DNA of 64,000 nt, from positions 1,512,001 through 1,576,000 of the forward strand of contig NZ_CP051428.1 in NCBI RefSeq assembly GCF_012676905.1, read 5' to 3'. A model generated the notes under the pieces. It saw only the letters and a program-made list of their open reading frames with translations. It searched no databases and was not told the origin of the DNA. Source of the DNA: Paenibacillus albicereus (GTDB lineage Bacteria; Bacillota; Bacilli; Paenibacillales; Paenibacillaceae). Position 1 is the first letter of the stretch. Every line of letters starts with the position of its first letter. Of this stretch, positions 1 through 8,384 are shown piece after piece. The translations under genes were made by a program, and so were the position numbers.

Positions 1-579
1 GCTTTCGAGCCGGACTCCGGTCCGCTGTCGCTCAAGAGAGACAAGCGCTGGTCGTTCGAACAGGGATCGGACGGGGAAGGAGAGGAGGAGGCGGAGCCGT
101 GGAGATGGAACGCCCCTCCAGCTCCGCCGCAGCGTCAAGGTACGCCTCTTTCCGTTTCGGATCGAGCCCCGAATGAGGTCCGGCCTATGCCGTCACCGCC
201 CGCTGCTTCGGACCCGACTGTCTGGCTCGGAAACGAGTTGGAGAAGGAGCAGGCGGATTCACATAGCGCGGCGGCAGGCGTCGTCAACCGGACCCGCGGA
301 GGCGTAAGGGACAGCTTCGCTCTTGCTGCGGGGAGTCATACGATCGGGCGTGCGCCGGAGTCCGGGCAATGGCGGGATGAGACGAGCGGCGTCTCGCGCC
401 GCCATGTCGAGCTGGCGTGCAGACCCGGCTCCTGCGAGGCCAAAGACCTCGGTTCAAGAAACGGTACGACCCTGAATGGCCGGGCGATGGTCCCTTATAA
501 AAGCTATAAGCTGGAGGACGGCGATGTCCTCCAGCTGGCTGGTCGGGATGGTTCCCGGTATGAAGTTCGGCTCGGTTAG
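1..579 (+). CDS. FHA-domain protein, 5'-truncated by window edge
   Basis: The reading frame is open from the first base, so the start lies outside the window and only the last 192 residues are seen. The first ~100 residues are low-complexity, acidic and proline-rich. The C-terminal ~80 residues form a forkhead-associated domain: IGRAPES, then VSRRHVEL, DLGSRNGTTLNG and LEDGDVLQLAG, the usual GR/SRRH/NGT signature that binds phosphothreonine peptides. The protein is therefore probably a phospho-dependent adaptor. FHA domains at the C-terminus of longer proteins are common in Paenibacillus, but the N-terminal domain cannot be judged here. It converges on the next gene, overlapping it by 4 nt. 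Confidence 0.8.
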   Translation, partial: AFEPDSGPLSLKRDKRWSFEQGSDGEGEEEAEPWRWNAPPAPPQRQGTPLSVSDRAPNEVRPMPSPPAASDPTVWLGNELEKEQADSHSAAAGVVNRTRGGVRDSFALAAGSHTIGRAPESGQWRDETSGVSRRHVELACRPGSCEAKDLGSRNGTTLNGRAMVPYKSYKLEDGDVLQLAGRDGSRYEVRLG

Positions 580-1496
580 TGGGGCGGCTGACGGAGCAGA
601 TCGTCCAGCGCAGGCTGGATTTCGGCGAAGTGAAAGCGGAAACCGCTTTTCAGCGCCTTTTCGGGCAGGACCCGCTGGCCTTGAAGCAGCAGCTCCGACA
701 TCTCCCCTAGCGCCAGCTTGAGCGGAAGCGCAGGCGCGATCAGCCAATAGGGACGGCCGAGCGCCCGGGCCGCCGCCCGTCCGAACTGCTCGTTGCGGAC
801 CGGCTCCGGCGAAACGGTATTGACCGGGCCGGAGAGGCTGTCGTTTTCCAAAGTGTGGACGATCAGGCGAGTCAGGTCATGCAGATGGATCCAAGACATC
901 CATTGCCGTCCATTGCCGACCGGGCCTCCCGCCATCGCGCGGAAAGGCAGGAGCATGCTCGGCAGCGCACCGCCTCCGTTTCCGAGCACGATCCCGAACC
1001 GCAGCAGCGCCCGCCGTCGGGCGGGAATGAGCTCCGCAGCTTGCTCCCAATCCCGTACGACGGAGGAGAGGAAGTCGCGGTCCGTCGTCGGACTCTCCTC
1101 CGTGAACGCAGCCGTCTCGTCAAAGCCGTACGCATTTACGCCGGACGCTTGGACAAGCACCTGCGGATCAGCGCCCGCCCGCTTCAGCAGCGTTCCCAGC
1201 CGGGACGCCGTCTCGATCCGTGAATCCCGAATGCGCTTCTTAGCCGCGCTCGTCCAGCGCTGGCTGATCGGCTCGCCGGCCAGGTTGACGACGGCATCCG
1301 CGGCAGCGAGCTCGCTCGGATCCGCCTCCAGCTGATCCCATCCGACAACGCGAAAGCTCCCGTCGCCGATCGGTGCGGCGGCGGGAGCTTTCGCGGAGCT
1401 GCGGGAGACGATCCAGCCGGCATGGCCGGCTTGGGACAGCCGCTGAACGAGCGCGCGGCCGATGAAGCCGGTCCCTCCGGCAATGATGATCTTCAT
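576..1496 (-). CDS. TIGR01777 family NAD(P)-dependent epimerase (SDR39U1/YfhF-like)
   Basis: 306 residues. It opens with MKIIIAGGTGFIGRAL, the Rossmann nucleotide-binding loop GGTGFIG of extended short-chain dehydrogenases. Further family signatures are VVNLAGEPI, the RWTSAAKKRI segment, and a C-terminal ~50-residue DUF1731-type domain (RVLPEKALKSGFRF near the end). The start at 1496 is preferred over an upstream in-frame codon because GGAGG lies 8 nt before it. Members of this family (E. coli YfcH, B. subtilis YfhF) are widespread, and their substrate is unknown. It is followed at the 3' side by the convergent FHA gene. Confidence 0.88.
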   Translation of the reverse strand: MKIIIAGGTGFIGRALVQRLSQAGHAGWIVSRSSAKAPAAAPIGDGSFRVVGWDQLEADPSELAAADAVVNLAGEPISQRWTSAAKKRIRDSRIETASRLGTLLKRAGADPQVLVQASGVNAYGFDETAAFTEESPTTDRDFLSSVVRDWEQAAELIPARRRALLRFGIVLGNGGGALPSMLLPFRAMAGGPVGNGRQWMSWIHLHDLTRLIVHTLENDSLSGPVNTVSPEPVRNEQFGRAAARALGRPYWLIAPALPLKLALGEMSELLLQGQRVLPEKALKSGFRFHFAEIQPALDDLLRQPPH

Positions 1497-1549
1497 CCTC
1501 GACTCCTCCGTTCTTCGGTCATGCCTCTTCAAGCGCCGTCAGCGGCGCT

Positions 1550-2068
1550 TCAGGAAGCTTCCTTGATGGAGACCAGCCACGGCTGCTTGATCTTGCCGTC
1601 CGTGCCTCCGTCGACTTCTTTTACAATGTAAGTATAGTCGACGCTCGTTCCCTGCTCGAAGGCCTGCATCTGCTGGACCAGCTCCGATCCGGCCTGGAAT
1701 ACGACCGTATCGGTAGGGGTCTTGATCTCGACCGAGTGGCCGTCCGCGAGGCCGTTGAACGTTCCGGACGCCTGCTGCTCCTCGGACTGCGTGACCGGGT
1801 CGCCGCTGGCAGCGGCTTTCTCGGAGTTCCCGGGCGTCGGCGTCGCTTGGGCGACGGGCTCGCCGGCGGAGTCCGGAGACACGTCGGACGAGCTGTCCAC
1901 GATGCCGCTTCCCGTCGTGGCGTTGGTCGCGTTGGAAGCGTTGTCCGCCGGCATTTCTTTCACGCCGCACCCCGCGGCGATCATCAGCATCGACATCAAG
2001 GCCAGGCTCGCGGGCGCGAGGCTGGCTTTTCTTTTGCCGCCGGAGCGGCGGGCTGTCATCAGATTCAT
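1550..2068 (-). CDS. Predicted lipoprotein, function unknown
   Basis: 172 residues. The N-terminus has arginine/lysine-rich residues followed by a hydrophobic stretch ending in a lipobox (MLMIAAGC, Cys at about residue 33), so the protein is probably lipid-anchored outside the membrane. A Ser/Thr/Asn/Pro-rich linker covers residues ~35-95. A compact C-terminal domain of ~75 residues follows (SVEIKTPTDTVVFQ ... DYTYIVKEVDGG). The ATG at 2068 has GGAGG 8 nt upstream; an upstream TTG overlaps that ribosome binding site and was not chosen. I do not recognise the family. It lies 53 nt upstream of the epimerase gene on the same strand and could be co-transcribed with it. Confidence 0.7.
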   Translation of the reverse strand: MNLMTARRSGGKRKASLAPASLALMSMLMIAAGCGVKEMPADNASNATNATTGSGIVDSSSDVSPDSAGEPVAQATPTPGNSEKAAASGDPVTQSEEQQASGTFNGLADGHSVEIKTPTDTVVFQAGSELVQQMQAFEQGTSVDYTYIVKEVDGGTDGKIKQPWLVSIKEAS

Positions 2069-2198
2069 GGCAAGCACCTCCAAGGTCGTCTTCTCCTGTG
2101 CCCTTCCTTACCCGGACTGGCCGGAAGCCAATCCGTCGGCAGCGGAGGCATCTCTCTCTCCGCCGATCCGGCATCTCGCCGTCGAGGCGATCGGCGTC

Positions 2199-2636
2199 TC
2201 AGCGGTTCAGGAGATGGGTGTATGCGGAGTAGTCGATGCCGCGCTTGTCCAAGAACGTGACGAGACTGCGGTAGTCCCGCTTGGGCGTCGCGCGGATGTA
2301 GCCCTCGATGCAGTGGCTCCGCGTCACTTCGCTGGCGCCGCTCTCGACCGCGACTTGCCCGATGCGCGCAGCGATGGAATGGCGGGCGATGTCGCGAAAC
2401 GGACCGGGCACGGGCGAGACCAGCTCGTCGAGCAGCTCCTTGGAGTCGTCGGTCCACATGTCCCGGCTGCGCTCGACCCAATAATTTTGCCAGTCGAGCT
2501 TGGACTTGCCGTCGCGCTTCGGCAGCACCTTGAGAAACTTGCGGAACATGAAGAAGCCTCCGACGGCCATCGAGCCGACCATGACGAAAGCCCAAAAAAC
2601 GATGAAATACATGAACCAGTCTGGAATGTGCGGCAT
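2199..2636 (-). CDS. yneK: DUF2621 family membrane protein (YneK-like)
   Basis: About 145 residues. One N-terminal membrane segment (WFMYFIVFWAFVMVGSMAVG) is followed by a basic cytoplasmic region and the conserved blocks KLDWQNYWVERSR, ELVSPVPGPFRDIARHSIAA, EGYIRATPKRDY and LDKRGIDYSAY that mark DUF2621 (B. subtilis YneK). Function is unknown. The start is either this ATG (AGG 11 nt upstream) or a GTG 12 nt earlier at 2648 with GGAG 4 nt upstream. The recalled family N-terminus begins close to the membrane segment, which favours the ATG. Confidence 0.75.
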   Translation of the reverse strand: MPHIPDWFMYFIVFWAFVMVGSMAVGGFFMFRKFLKVLPKRDGKSKLDWQNYWVERSRDMWTDDSKELLDELVSPVPGPFRDIARHSIAARIGQVAVESGASEVTRSHCIEGYIRATPKRDYRSLVTFLDKRGIDYSAYTHLLNR

Positions 2637-2744
2637 GAACGGTGTCACCTCACTCCAAATTATAGCCGATTCCTAGATTTATTTCGACGCACCTTGTAGA
2701 ATAAGACTAATTGTTTTGACCATATCCGAAAGGGGCAACGAAGC

Positions 2745-3875
2745 ATGCTCAACATCGGTTCCCATGTCTCCTTCAGCGACAAGGGACTTGTCACCGCCGC
2801 GCAGGAAGCCATCTCCTACGGATCAAGCTCGTTCATGATCTATACCGGGGCGCCGCAGAACACGAGGCGCAAGCCGATCGAATCCTTATATATCGAAGAA
2901 GGCAAGCAGCTGATGGAAAGCGCCGGCATCGGACAGATCGTCGTCCATGCGCCATACATCATCAATCTGGGCTCCTACAAGGAAGACACGTTCGAGCTCG
3001 CCGTACGGTTCCTGCAGGAGGAAATTCGCCGCACGCACGCGATCGGCGTCCGCAACATCGTGCTCCACCCGGGCGCATATACCGACAAGGACGCGGAATT
3101 CGGCATCAATCGCATCGCGGAAGGGTTGAACGAAGTGCTGTCCGGCGTCGAGGAGACCGATGTCAACATCGCGCTGGAGACGATGGCCGGCAAAGGCACG
3201 GAGATCGGCCGCACCTTCGAGGAGATTGCCGCGATCATGGACAAAGTGTCCGCCAACAATCGCCTGACCGTCTGCCTCGACACCTGCCATATGCATGATG
3301 CCGGCTACGACCTGGCGGGCGATCTCGACGGCGTGCTGCAGCAGTTCGACCGCATCATCGGCCTGGACAAGGCGGCTGTCGTGCATGTGAACGACACCAA
3401 GAACCCGCGCGGCTCCCACAAGGACCGCCATACGCCGATCGGCTCCGGCTGGCTCGGCTACGACGCGATCGAGGCGATCGTGCGCCACGAGGCGCTGGCC
3501 GGACGTCCATTCATCCTGGAGACGCCGTGGATCGGCAAGGATCCCAAAAAGCAGCGTCCGATGTACGAGGCCGAGATCGCGCTGCTGCGCGGAGACGGCC
3601 TGGAACGGTTCGGCGAGCGGTTCTTCGATCAGCTCGAACGGCTGCATCATTTCTTCGGCAAGCAGGAAATCGACCGCCGCACGTACGTGCTGTCGGTTTG
3701 GGATACGATCAAAAGCGACGCGAAGGCCCGCAAGGCCGATCCCCGCGAGCCGATGGAGCGGCTCTACGACCTCGTGCGTGAAGCGGGAGAAGATTTCCGC
3801 GATACGGCCGAGGAGGAGCTCAACCAGCTGATTACGTACTGGTTCGCCGGCAAGCAGGCGCTCGTCAACGCCTAA
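2745..3875 (+). CDS. nfo: Deoxyribonuclease IV (AP endonuclease), with C-terminal extension
   Basis: 376 residues. Residues 1-~285 are a complete endonuclease IV TIM barrel. Metal-binding family motifs are visible: MLNIGSHVS at the N-terminus, [68 protein letters not shown] and FILETP. The enzyme cleaves at abasic sites and 3'-blocked ends in base-excision repair, using a trinuclear zinc centre. Usual length is ~280-300, so residues ~287-376 are extra: a charged, probably helical tail containing [17 protein letters not shown]. The start follows a GGGG-type ribosome binding site. A divergent yneK-like gene lies 108 nt upstream. Confidence 0.93.
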   Translation: MLNIGSHVSFSDKGLVTAAQEAISYGSSSFMIYTGAPQNTRRKPIESLYIEEGKQLMESAGIGQIVVHAPYIINLGSYKEDTFELAVRFLQEEIRRTHAIGVRNIVLHPGAYTDKDAEFGINRIAEGLNEVLSGVEETDVNIALETMAGKGTEIGRTFEEIAAIMDKVSANNRLTVCLDTCHMHDAGYDLAGDLDGVLQQFDRIIGLDKAAVVHVNDTKNPRGSHKDRHTPIGSGWLGYDAIEAIVRHEALAGRPFILETPWIGKDPKKQRPMYEAEIALLRGDGLERFGERFFDQLERLHHFFGKQEIDRRTYVLSVWDTIKSDAKARKADPREPMERLYDLVREAGEDFRDTAEEELNQLITYWFAGKQALVNA

Positions 3876-4094
3876 GGACCGGCCGTCGGCCGTCTTCGGC
3901 TTCGGCCGCAAGCCGTATCCAAGCTTGGCCCCTCGATCGGCAGGCTCGAGCCGTCCCGCAAGGACGAGCCGGACCTGCCTCTCTTTCAGCCATACACTTT
4001 AGCGCGGAGCCGTTACGCAGTTGTCCCAGACCATGCGCCGCTCGCGATTCGGCCGACACTTTATTTTTGAAAATGGAAGGAAGAAACGACTCCT

Positions 4095-4994
4095 ATGCCT
4101 CACTCCTATCAATCCCTCCAGCCCGGAGCCGCGCCCGCATCCGGCCGCGCCCGCATGCTGATCTCCTGTCCGGACCGTCCGGGCATCGTCGCCGCGGTGT
4201 CCCAATTCCTGTATGAGCACGGTGCCAACATCGTCCAATCCGACCAGTACACGATGGACCCCGAGGGCGGCATGTTCTTCATCCGCTTCGAGTTCGACCT
4301 GGCGGACATGGATGCCCAGCTGCCGGTCCTGCAAGAAGACTTCGCCCGCGTGGCGGACCGCTTCGAGATGAAGTGGCATACGTTCCGCGCGAGCCGCAAG
4401 AAGCGCCTGGCGATTTTCGTCTCCAAGGAGGACCACTGCCTGCTGGAGCTGCTCTGGCAATGGCAGGCGGGCGATCTCGACGTCGAGATCGCGATGGTCA
4501 TCAGCAACCATGACGACATGCGCGGGCTGGTCGAATCGTTCGGCATCCCGTACCATCATATCCCGGTCACGCCCGACACCAAGGCGGAGGCGGAGCGCAA
4601 GCAGCTCGAGACGATCGGCCGCAGCGCCGACCTGATCGTGCTGGCGCGCTACATGCAGATCGTTTCGCCCAAGGTGATCGAGCAGTTCCCGAACCGCATC
4701 ATCAATATCCATCACTCGTTCCTGCCGGCGTTCGTCGGCGGCAAGCCGTACGCCCAAGCCTACAACCGCGGCGTCAAGATCATCGGAGCGACCGCGCATT
4801 ACGTGACGGAGGAGCTGGACGGAGGTCCGATCATCGAGCAGGACGTGCAGCGGGTCAGCCATCGCGACGACGTGCCGAGCCTCAAGCGGATCGGCCGCAC
4901 GATCGAGCGCGTCGTGCTCGCGCGCGCGGTCAAATGGCATGCCGAGGACCGGATTCTTGTCCATCAGAACAAGACCGTCGTCTTCCACGGCTAG
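4095..4994 (+). CDS. purU: Formyltetrahydrofolate deformylase
   Basis: 299 residues. An N-terminal ACT domain (residues ~17-95; RMLISCPDRPGIVAAVSQFL) is followed by a formyl-transferase fold. The catalytic region shows the Asn-His-Asp set typical of the family: VISNHDDM, then INIHHSFLPAFVGGKPY and GATAHYVTEELDGGPIIEQD. PurU hydrolyses 10-formyl-THF to formate and THF, balancing one-carbon pools and feeding formate to PurT. Length is normal. GGAAGGA lies upstream of the ATG. The gap to nfo (3876-4094) contains GC-rich partial dyads but no clear terminator. Confidence 0.93.
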   Translation: MPHSYQSLQPGAAPASGRARMLISCPDRPGIVAAVSQFLYEHGANIVQSDQYTMDPEGGMFFIRFEFDLADMDAQLPVLQEDFARVADRFEMKWHTFRASRKKRLAIFVSKEDHCLLELLWQWQAGDLDVEIAMVISNHDDMRGLVESFGIPYHHIPVTPDTKAEAERKQLETIGRSADLIVLARYMQIVSPKVIEQFPNRIINIHHSFLPAFVGGKPYAQAYNRGVKIIGATAHYVTEELDGGPIIEQDVQRVSHRDDVPSLKRIGRTIERVVLARAVKWHAEDRILVHQNKTVVFHG

Positions 4995-5071
4995 ACGGAG
5001 GCATCGCCATCATTCATGAAACCTTCATCCGGCCGGCCGAGCCGGGCGATGGCATTTGCTCCTGCGGCAGT

Positions 5072-5079
5072 GGTACAAT
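5072..5079 (+). promoter_or_regulatory. Extended -10 promoter element for tkt
   Basis: TACAAT at 5074-5079 is preceded by TGG, giving an extended -10. No good -35 is seen at 17 nt (GGCATT), which fits an extended -10 promoter. It lies ~55 nt upstream of the tkt start. Confidence 0.5.
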
Positions 5080-5132
5080 CATTCACATGAAGCGACACGC
5101 ATGAACCGCCGAAATTAGGAGGAGATTCTTTC

Positions 5133-7151
5133 ATGGCCATCAGCCAAGCTACGATTGACCAGCTTTCCATCACGACGATCCGCACGCTTTCCATCGACGC
5201 GGTCGAAAAAGCCAATTCCGGCCACCCGGGCATGCCGATGGGCGCCGCGCCGATGGGCTACCAGCTGTTCGCCAAAACGATGACCCATAACCCTTCCAAC
5301 CCGACCTGGATCAACCGCGACCGCTTCGTGCTGTCGGCGGGCCACGGCTCGATGCTGCTGTACAGCCTGCTCCATCTATCCGGCTACGACCTGTCCATCG
5401 ACGACCTCAAGAGCTTCCGCCAATGGGGCTCCAGGACGCCGGGCCATCCGGAGCACGGGCATACGGCAGGCGTCGATGCGACGACCGGCCCGCTCGGCCA
5501 GGGCATCGGCATGGCGGTCGGCATGGCGATGGCGGAGGCTCATCTGGGCGCCGTCTACAACAAGGACGGCCTTGATCTGGTCGACCACTACACCTTCGCC
5601 ATCTGCGGCGACGGCGACCTGTCCGAGGGCATCTCCAACGAAGCCGCCTCGCTCGCCGGCCATCTGAAGCTCGGCAAGCTCATCATGCTGTACGATTCCA
5701 ACGACATCTCGCTCGACGGCGAGCTCAGCCTGAGCTTCTCCGAAAACGTCGCCAAGCGCTTCGACGGCTACGGCTGGCAGGTGCTGCGCGTCGAAGACGG
5801 CAACGACCTGAAGGCGCTGGCGGAAGCGATCGCTGCGGCCCAGGCCGAAAAAGGCAAGCCGACGCTGATCGAAGTGAAGACGATGATCGGCTTCGGCAGC
5901 CCGAACAAGGGCGGCAAAGGCGGCCATGGCGGCACCCACGGCTCGCCGCTCGGCGCCGAAGAGACGGTGCTGACCAAGAAGTTCTACGAATGGGCTTCCG
6001 AGGAGCCGTTCTTCGTGCCGGACGAGGTGCGGGCGCACTTCGCGGAATTGAAGCGCAGCGGCGAGCAGGCGAACGCCGCTTGGGACGAGCTGTTCTCCAA
6101 GTACGAGCAGGCCTATCCGGAGCTGGCCGCGCAGTTCAAGCGCTCCGTGAGCGGCGACCTGCCGGAGGGCTGGGACGCCGATCTGCCGTCCTACTCGCCG
6201 TCGGACAAAGCGGTCTCGACCCGCGTCGCTTCCGGCAACGCGCTGAACGGCCTCGCCAAGAACGTGCCTGCCCTCGCCGGCGGCTCCGCCGACCTGGAGA
6301 GCTCGACGATGACGCATCTCAAGGGCATCGGCGTCTATCAGGCTGAAAACTACGCCGGACGCAACATCTACTACGGCATCCGCGAGTTCGGCATGGCCGC
6401 GGCGATGAACGGCATGGCGCTTCACCAAGGCATGAAGGTGTTCGGCGGCACGTTCTTCGTCTTCACCGACTACCTGCGTCCAGCGGTGCGGCTGGCGGCG
6501 ATCATGAGCCTGCCGGTCACGTACGTGCTGACGCATGACAGCATCGCGGTCGGCGAGGACGGTCCGACGCATGAGCCGATCGAGCAGCTGGCGAGCATCC
6601 GCGTCATTCCGAACCTGACGGTGATCCGTCCGGCCGACGGCAACGAGACGTCCGCGGCTTGGGCCTACTCGCTCGAGAACAAGAAGAATCCGGTCGCGCT
6701 CGTGCTGACGCGCCAGAACCTGCCGATCCTCGAAGGAACCGCCGAGAACGCCCGCGAGGGCATCAAGCGCGGCGCCTACGTCATCGCCGACGCCGAAGGC
6801 GGCAAGCCGCAAGTGCAGCTGCTGGCGACCGGGTCCGAGGTGCAGCTCGCCGTCGCCGCCCAGAAGGCGCTCGCGGCCGAGGGCATCCAGGCCCGCGTCA
6901 TCAGCATGCCGAGCTGGGATCTGTTCGACAGCCAGGACAAGTCGTACCGCGATTCCGTCCTGCTGCCGGACGTCAAGGCCCGCCTGGCGATCGAGATGGC
7001 GCATCCGTTCGGCTGGCATCGCTATACGGGAGACGGCGGCGCGGTGCTCGGCATCGACACGTTCGGCGCGTCTGCCCCTGGCGACCGCGTCATCAAGGAA
7101 TACGGCTTTACCGTGGAGAACGTCGTCGCCAAGGTCAAGGAGCTGCTGTAA
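5133..7151 (+). CDS. tkt: Transketolase
   Basis: 672 residues, normal length. A thiamine-diphosphate enzyme of the non-oxidative pentose phosphate pathway, moving two-carbon ketol units between sugar phosphates. Visible signatures: [15 protein letters not shown] near residue 28, [20 protein letters not shown], the ThDP motif region [20 protein letters not shown], the catalytic glutamate region [15 protein letters not shown], and the [15 protein letters not shown] motif. AGGAGGAG precedes the ATG. It stands alone, with an intrinsic terminator after it. Confidence 0.96.
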   Translation: MAISQATIDQLSITTIRTLSIDAVEKANSGHPGMPMGAAPMGYQLFAKTMTHNPSNPTWINRDRFVLSAGHGSMLLYSLLHLSGYDLSIDDLKSFRQWGSRTPGHPEHGHTAGVDATTGPLGQGIGMAVGMAMAEAHLGAVYNKDGLDLVDHYTFAICGDGDLSEGISNEAASLAGHLKLGKLIMLYDSNDISLDGELSLSFSENVAKRFDGYGWQVLRVEDGNDLKALAEAIAAAQAEKGKPTLIEVKTMIGFGSPNKGGKGGHGGTHGSPLGAEETVLTKKFYEWASEEPFFVPDEVRAHFAELKRSGEQANAAWDELFSKYEQAYPELAAQFKRSVSGDLPEGWDADLPSYSPSDKAVSTRVASGNALNGLAKNVPALAGGSADLESSTMTHLKGIGVYQAENYAGRNIYYGIREFGMAAAMNGMALHQGMKVFGGTFFVFTDYLRPAVRLAAIMSLPVTYVLTHDSIAVGEDGPTHEPIEQLASIRVIPNLTVIRPADGNETSAAWAYSLENKKNPVALVLTRQNLPILEGTAENAREGIKRGAYVIADAEGGKPQVQLLATGSEVQLAVAAQKALAAEGIQARVISMPSWDLFDSQDKSYRDSVLLPDVKARLAIEMAHPFGWHRYTGDGGAVLGIDTFGASAPGDRVIKEYGFTVENVVAKVKELL

Positions 7152-7190
7152 GCTCCCTCTCCTGAGAGCGCAACGATCCGCTTCCATCCG

Positions 7191-7225
7191 CCGGAGAAGG
7201 CAGCCGCCTTCCCCGGCTTTTTCTC
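7191..7225 (+). terminator. Intrinsic terminator after tkt
   Basis: Arms CCGGAGAAGGC and GCCTTCCCCGG (one mismatch) with a 4-nt loop, followed by a T-rich run. Confidence 0.75.
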
Positions 7226-7293
7226 ATTGAACTATTATGGTATGCTAAAGCGGTGAAGAGTCGAACCACTACCACCCGAAGGAGCACGAATCC

Positions 7294-7611
7294 ATGTCTC
7301 AATTCGAAAATGTCACCGCCGTCAAAAAGGCGAATATCTACTTCGACGGCAAGGTGACGAGCCGCACCGTCCTGTTCCCGGACGGAACGAAAAAAACGCT
7401 CGGCATCATGCTGCCCGGCGAATACGAATTCGGTACCGACAGCAAGGAAATCATGGAGATTCTGGCGGGCGACCTGAAGGTCCAGCTGCCGGGCAGCGAG
7501 GAATGGATCGCAATCGAAGGCGAAGGCGAATTCACCGTTCCAGCGAATGCGAAGTTCAAGCTCGTCGTCAATCGCGTCACGGATTACTGCTGCAGCTACA
7601 TCCAAGACTAA
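7294..7611 (+). CDS. ppnP: Pyrimidine/purine nucleoside phosphorylase (DUF1255, PpnP)
   Basis: 105 residues, a small single-domain cupin. It has the PpnP/YaiE pattern: [49 protein letters not shown] and DYCCSYI at the C-terminus. The E. coli member phosphorolyses a broad range of nucleosides to base plus ribose-1-phosphate, so this is probably a nucleoside salvage enzyme. CGAAGGAG lies upstream of the ATG. An extended -10 (TGG TATGCT, 7238-7246) sits ~48 nt before the start, so the gene is probably monocistronic. Confidence 0.9.
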   Translation: MSQFENVTAVKKANIYFDGKVTSRTVLFPDGTKKTLGIMLPGEYEFGTDSKEIMEILAGDLKVQLPGSEEWIAIEGEGEFTVPANAKFKLVVNRVTDYCCSYIQD

Positions 7612-7646
7612 TCACGCTCTTCTTCCGCTCATCCTGGCATGAAACG

Positions 7647-7679
7647 AAGGCAAGCCGTCCTCGGACGGCTTGCCTTTTT
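7647..7679 (+). terminator. Intrinsic terminator after ppnP
   Basis: A perfect 14-bp stem (AAGGCAAGCCGTCC and its complement) with a 2-nt loop, followed by TTTTT. It cleanly separates ppnP from the sigma factor gene. Confidence 0.88.
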
Positions 7680-7709
7680 GGCGTCCAACCATCATTTTGG
7701 AAGAATAGG

Positions 7710-7737
7710 GAACCTAGGGGCGATGTGATCAGTCTAA
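7710..7737 (+). promoter_or_regulatory. Candidate ECF-type autoregulatory promoter
   Basis: GAACCT at 7710-7715, a 16-nt spacer, then GTCTAA at 7732-7737. This resembles ECF promoters (GAAC-N16-CGTC/A) and sits just upstream of the ECF sigma gene. If transcription starts near 7744, the upstream in-frame GTG at 7725 could not serve as the translation start. Confidence 0.4.
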
Positions 7738-7815
7738 GCGGCGAGGGGGTGAGGGTCATCGGCAAGGAAGGAACGGCCCATTCGTCCGCCTGGGGAAAAG
7801 GCGGCAAAAGGAAGC

Positions 7816-8384
7816 ATGTCCAGCCCAGCGGTCATGCAGGAGCTGCTCGCCCGCAAGGGACGGAGCTGGAAGAGGCAGGAAAAAAAGAACGGCTCGCGGA
7901 ATGGATGGACGAGCATGGAGATGCGGTATTCGGCTATTCGCTGGCGCTGACGAAAAGCGATGCGCTGGCCGGAGACGTCGCGCAGGAAACGTTCCTCAAA
8001 GCCTACCGGCACATGGACAGCTACAGGCAGCAGGCAGCCGTGAGGACGTGGCTGTTCGCCATCGCTCGCAATACGGCGCTGAGCGAGCTGCGATCCGCCT
8101 ACTTCAAGCGGAATCGGCTGTTCGCACGAGTCGAGGACGGAAAAAGCGCGGGATCGGCGGAAGCCGCCTATCTGGACGCGGCGGCGGCCAGCGAGCTGAG
8201 GCAGGTCGTGCTCGAGCTGCCGTTCAAGCTCAAGGAAGCGCTGCTGCTGGAGCTGGATCATGGGCTCAGTCTCAAGGAGATCGGCGAAGCGCTCGGGCTG
8301 TCGGTCGGCACGGTCAAGTCCCGCCTGAGCCGGGCCAGGCGCAAGGTGGAGAGCGAATGGAGGCGAAGGAACGATGAACCATGA
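7816..8384 (+). CDS. ECF RNA polymerase sigma factor, apparently needing a -1 frameshift
   Basis: Region 2 (DALAGDVAQETFLKAYRH, RTWLFAIARNTALSEL) and region 4 (LPFKLKEALLLELDHGLSLK, GLSVGTVKSRLSRARRKVE) are clear, so this directs RNA polymerase to a small regulon. The frame encoding these parts has no convincing start. The best start, ATG 7816 with AAAGGAAG just upstream, is in a different frame that reads MSSPAVMQELLARKG... It meets the sigma frame at GAA AAA AAG (heptamer A_AAA_AAG, 7881-7887). A -1 slip there gives a 189-residue protein; without it translation stops at 7950 after 44 residues. Third-base GC is higher in the ATG frame before the heptamer. An indel or an upstream GTG start (7725, 7749) remain alternatives. 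It overlaps the anti-sigma gene by 11 nt. Confidence 0.7.

Noticed and set aside
625-660. cre-like GAAAGCGG...CCGCTTTTC dyad
   Set aside because: It lies inside the epimerase coding region near its 3' end and has poor agreement with the cre core.
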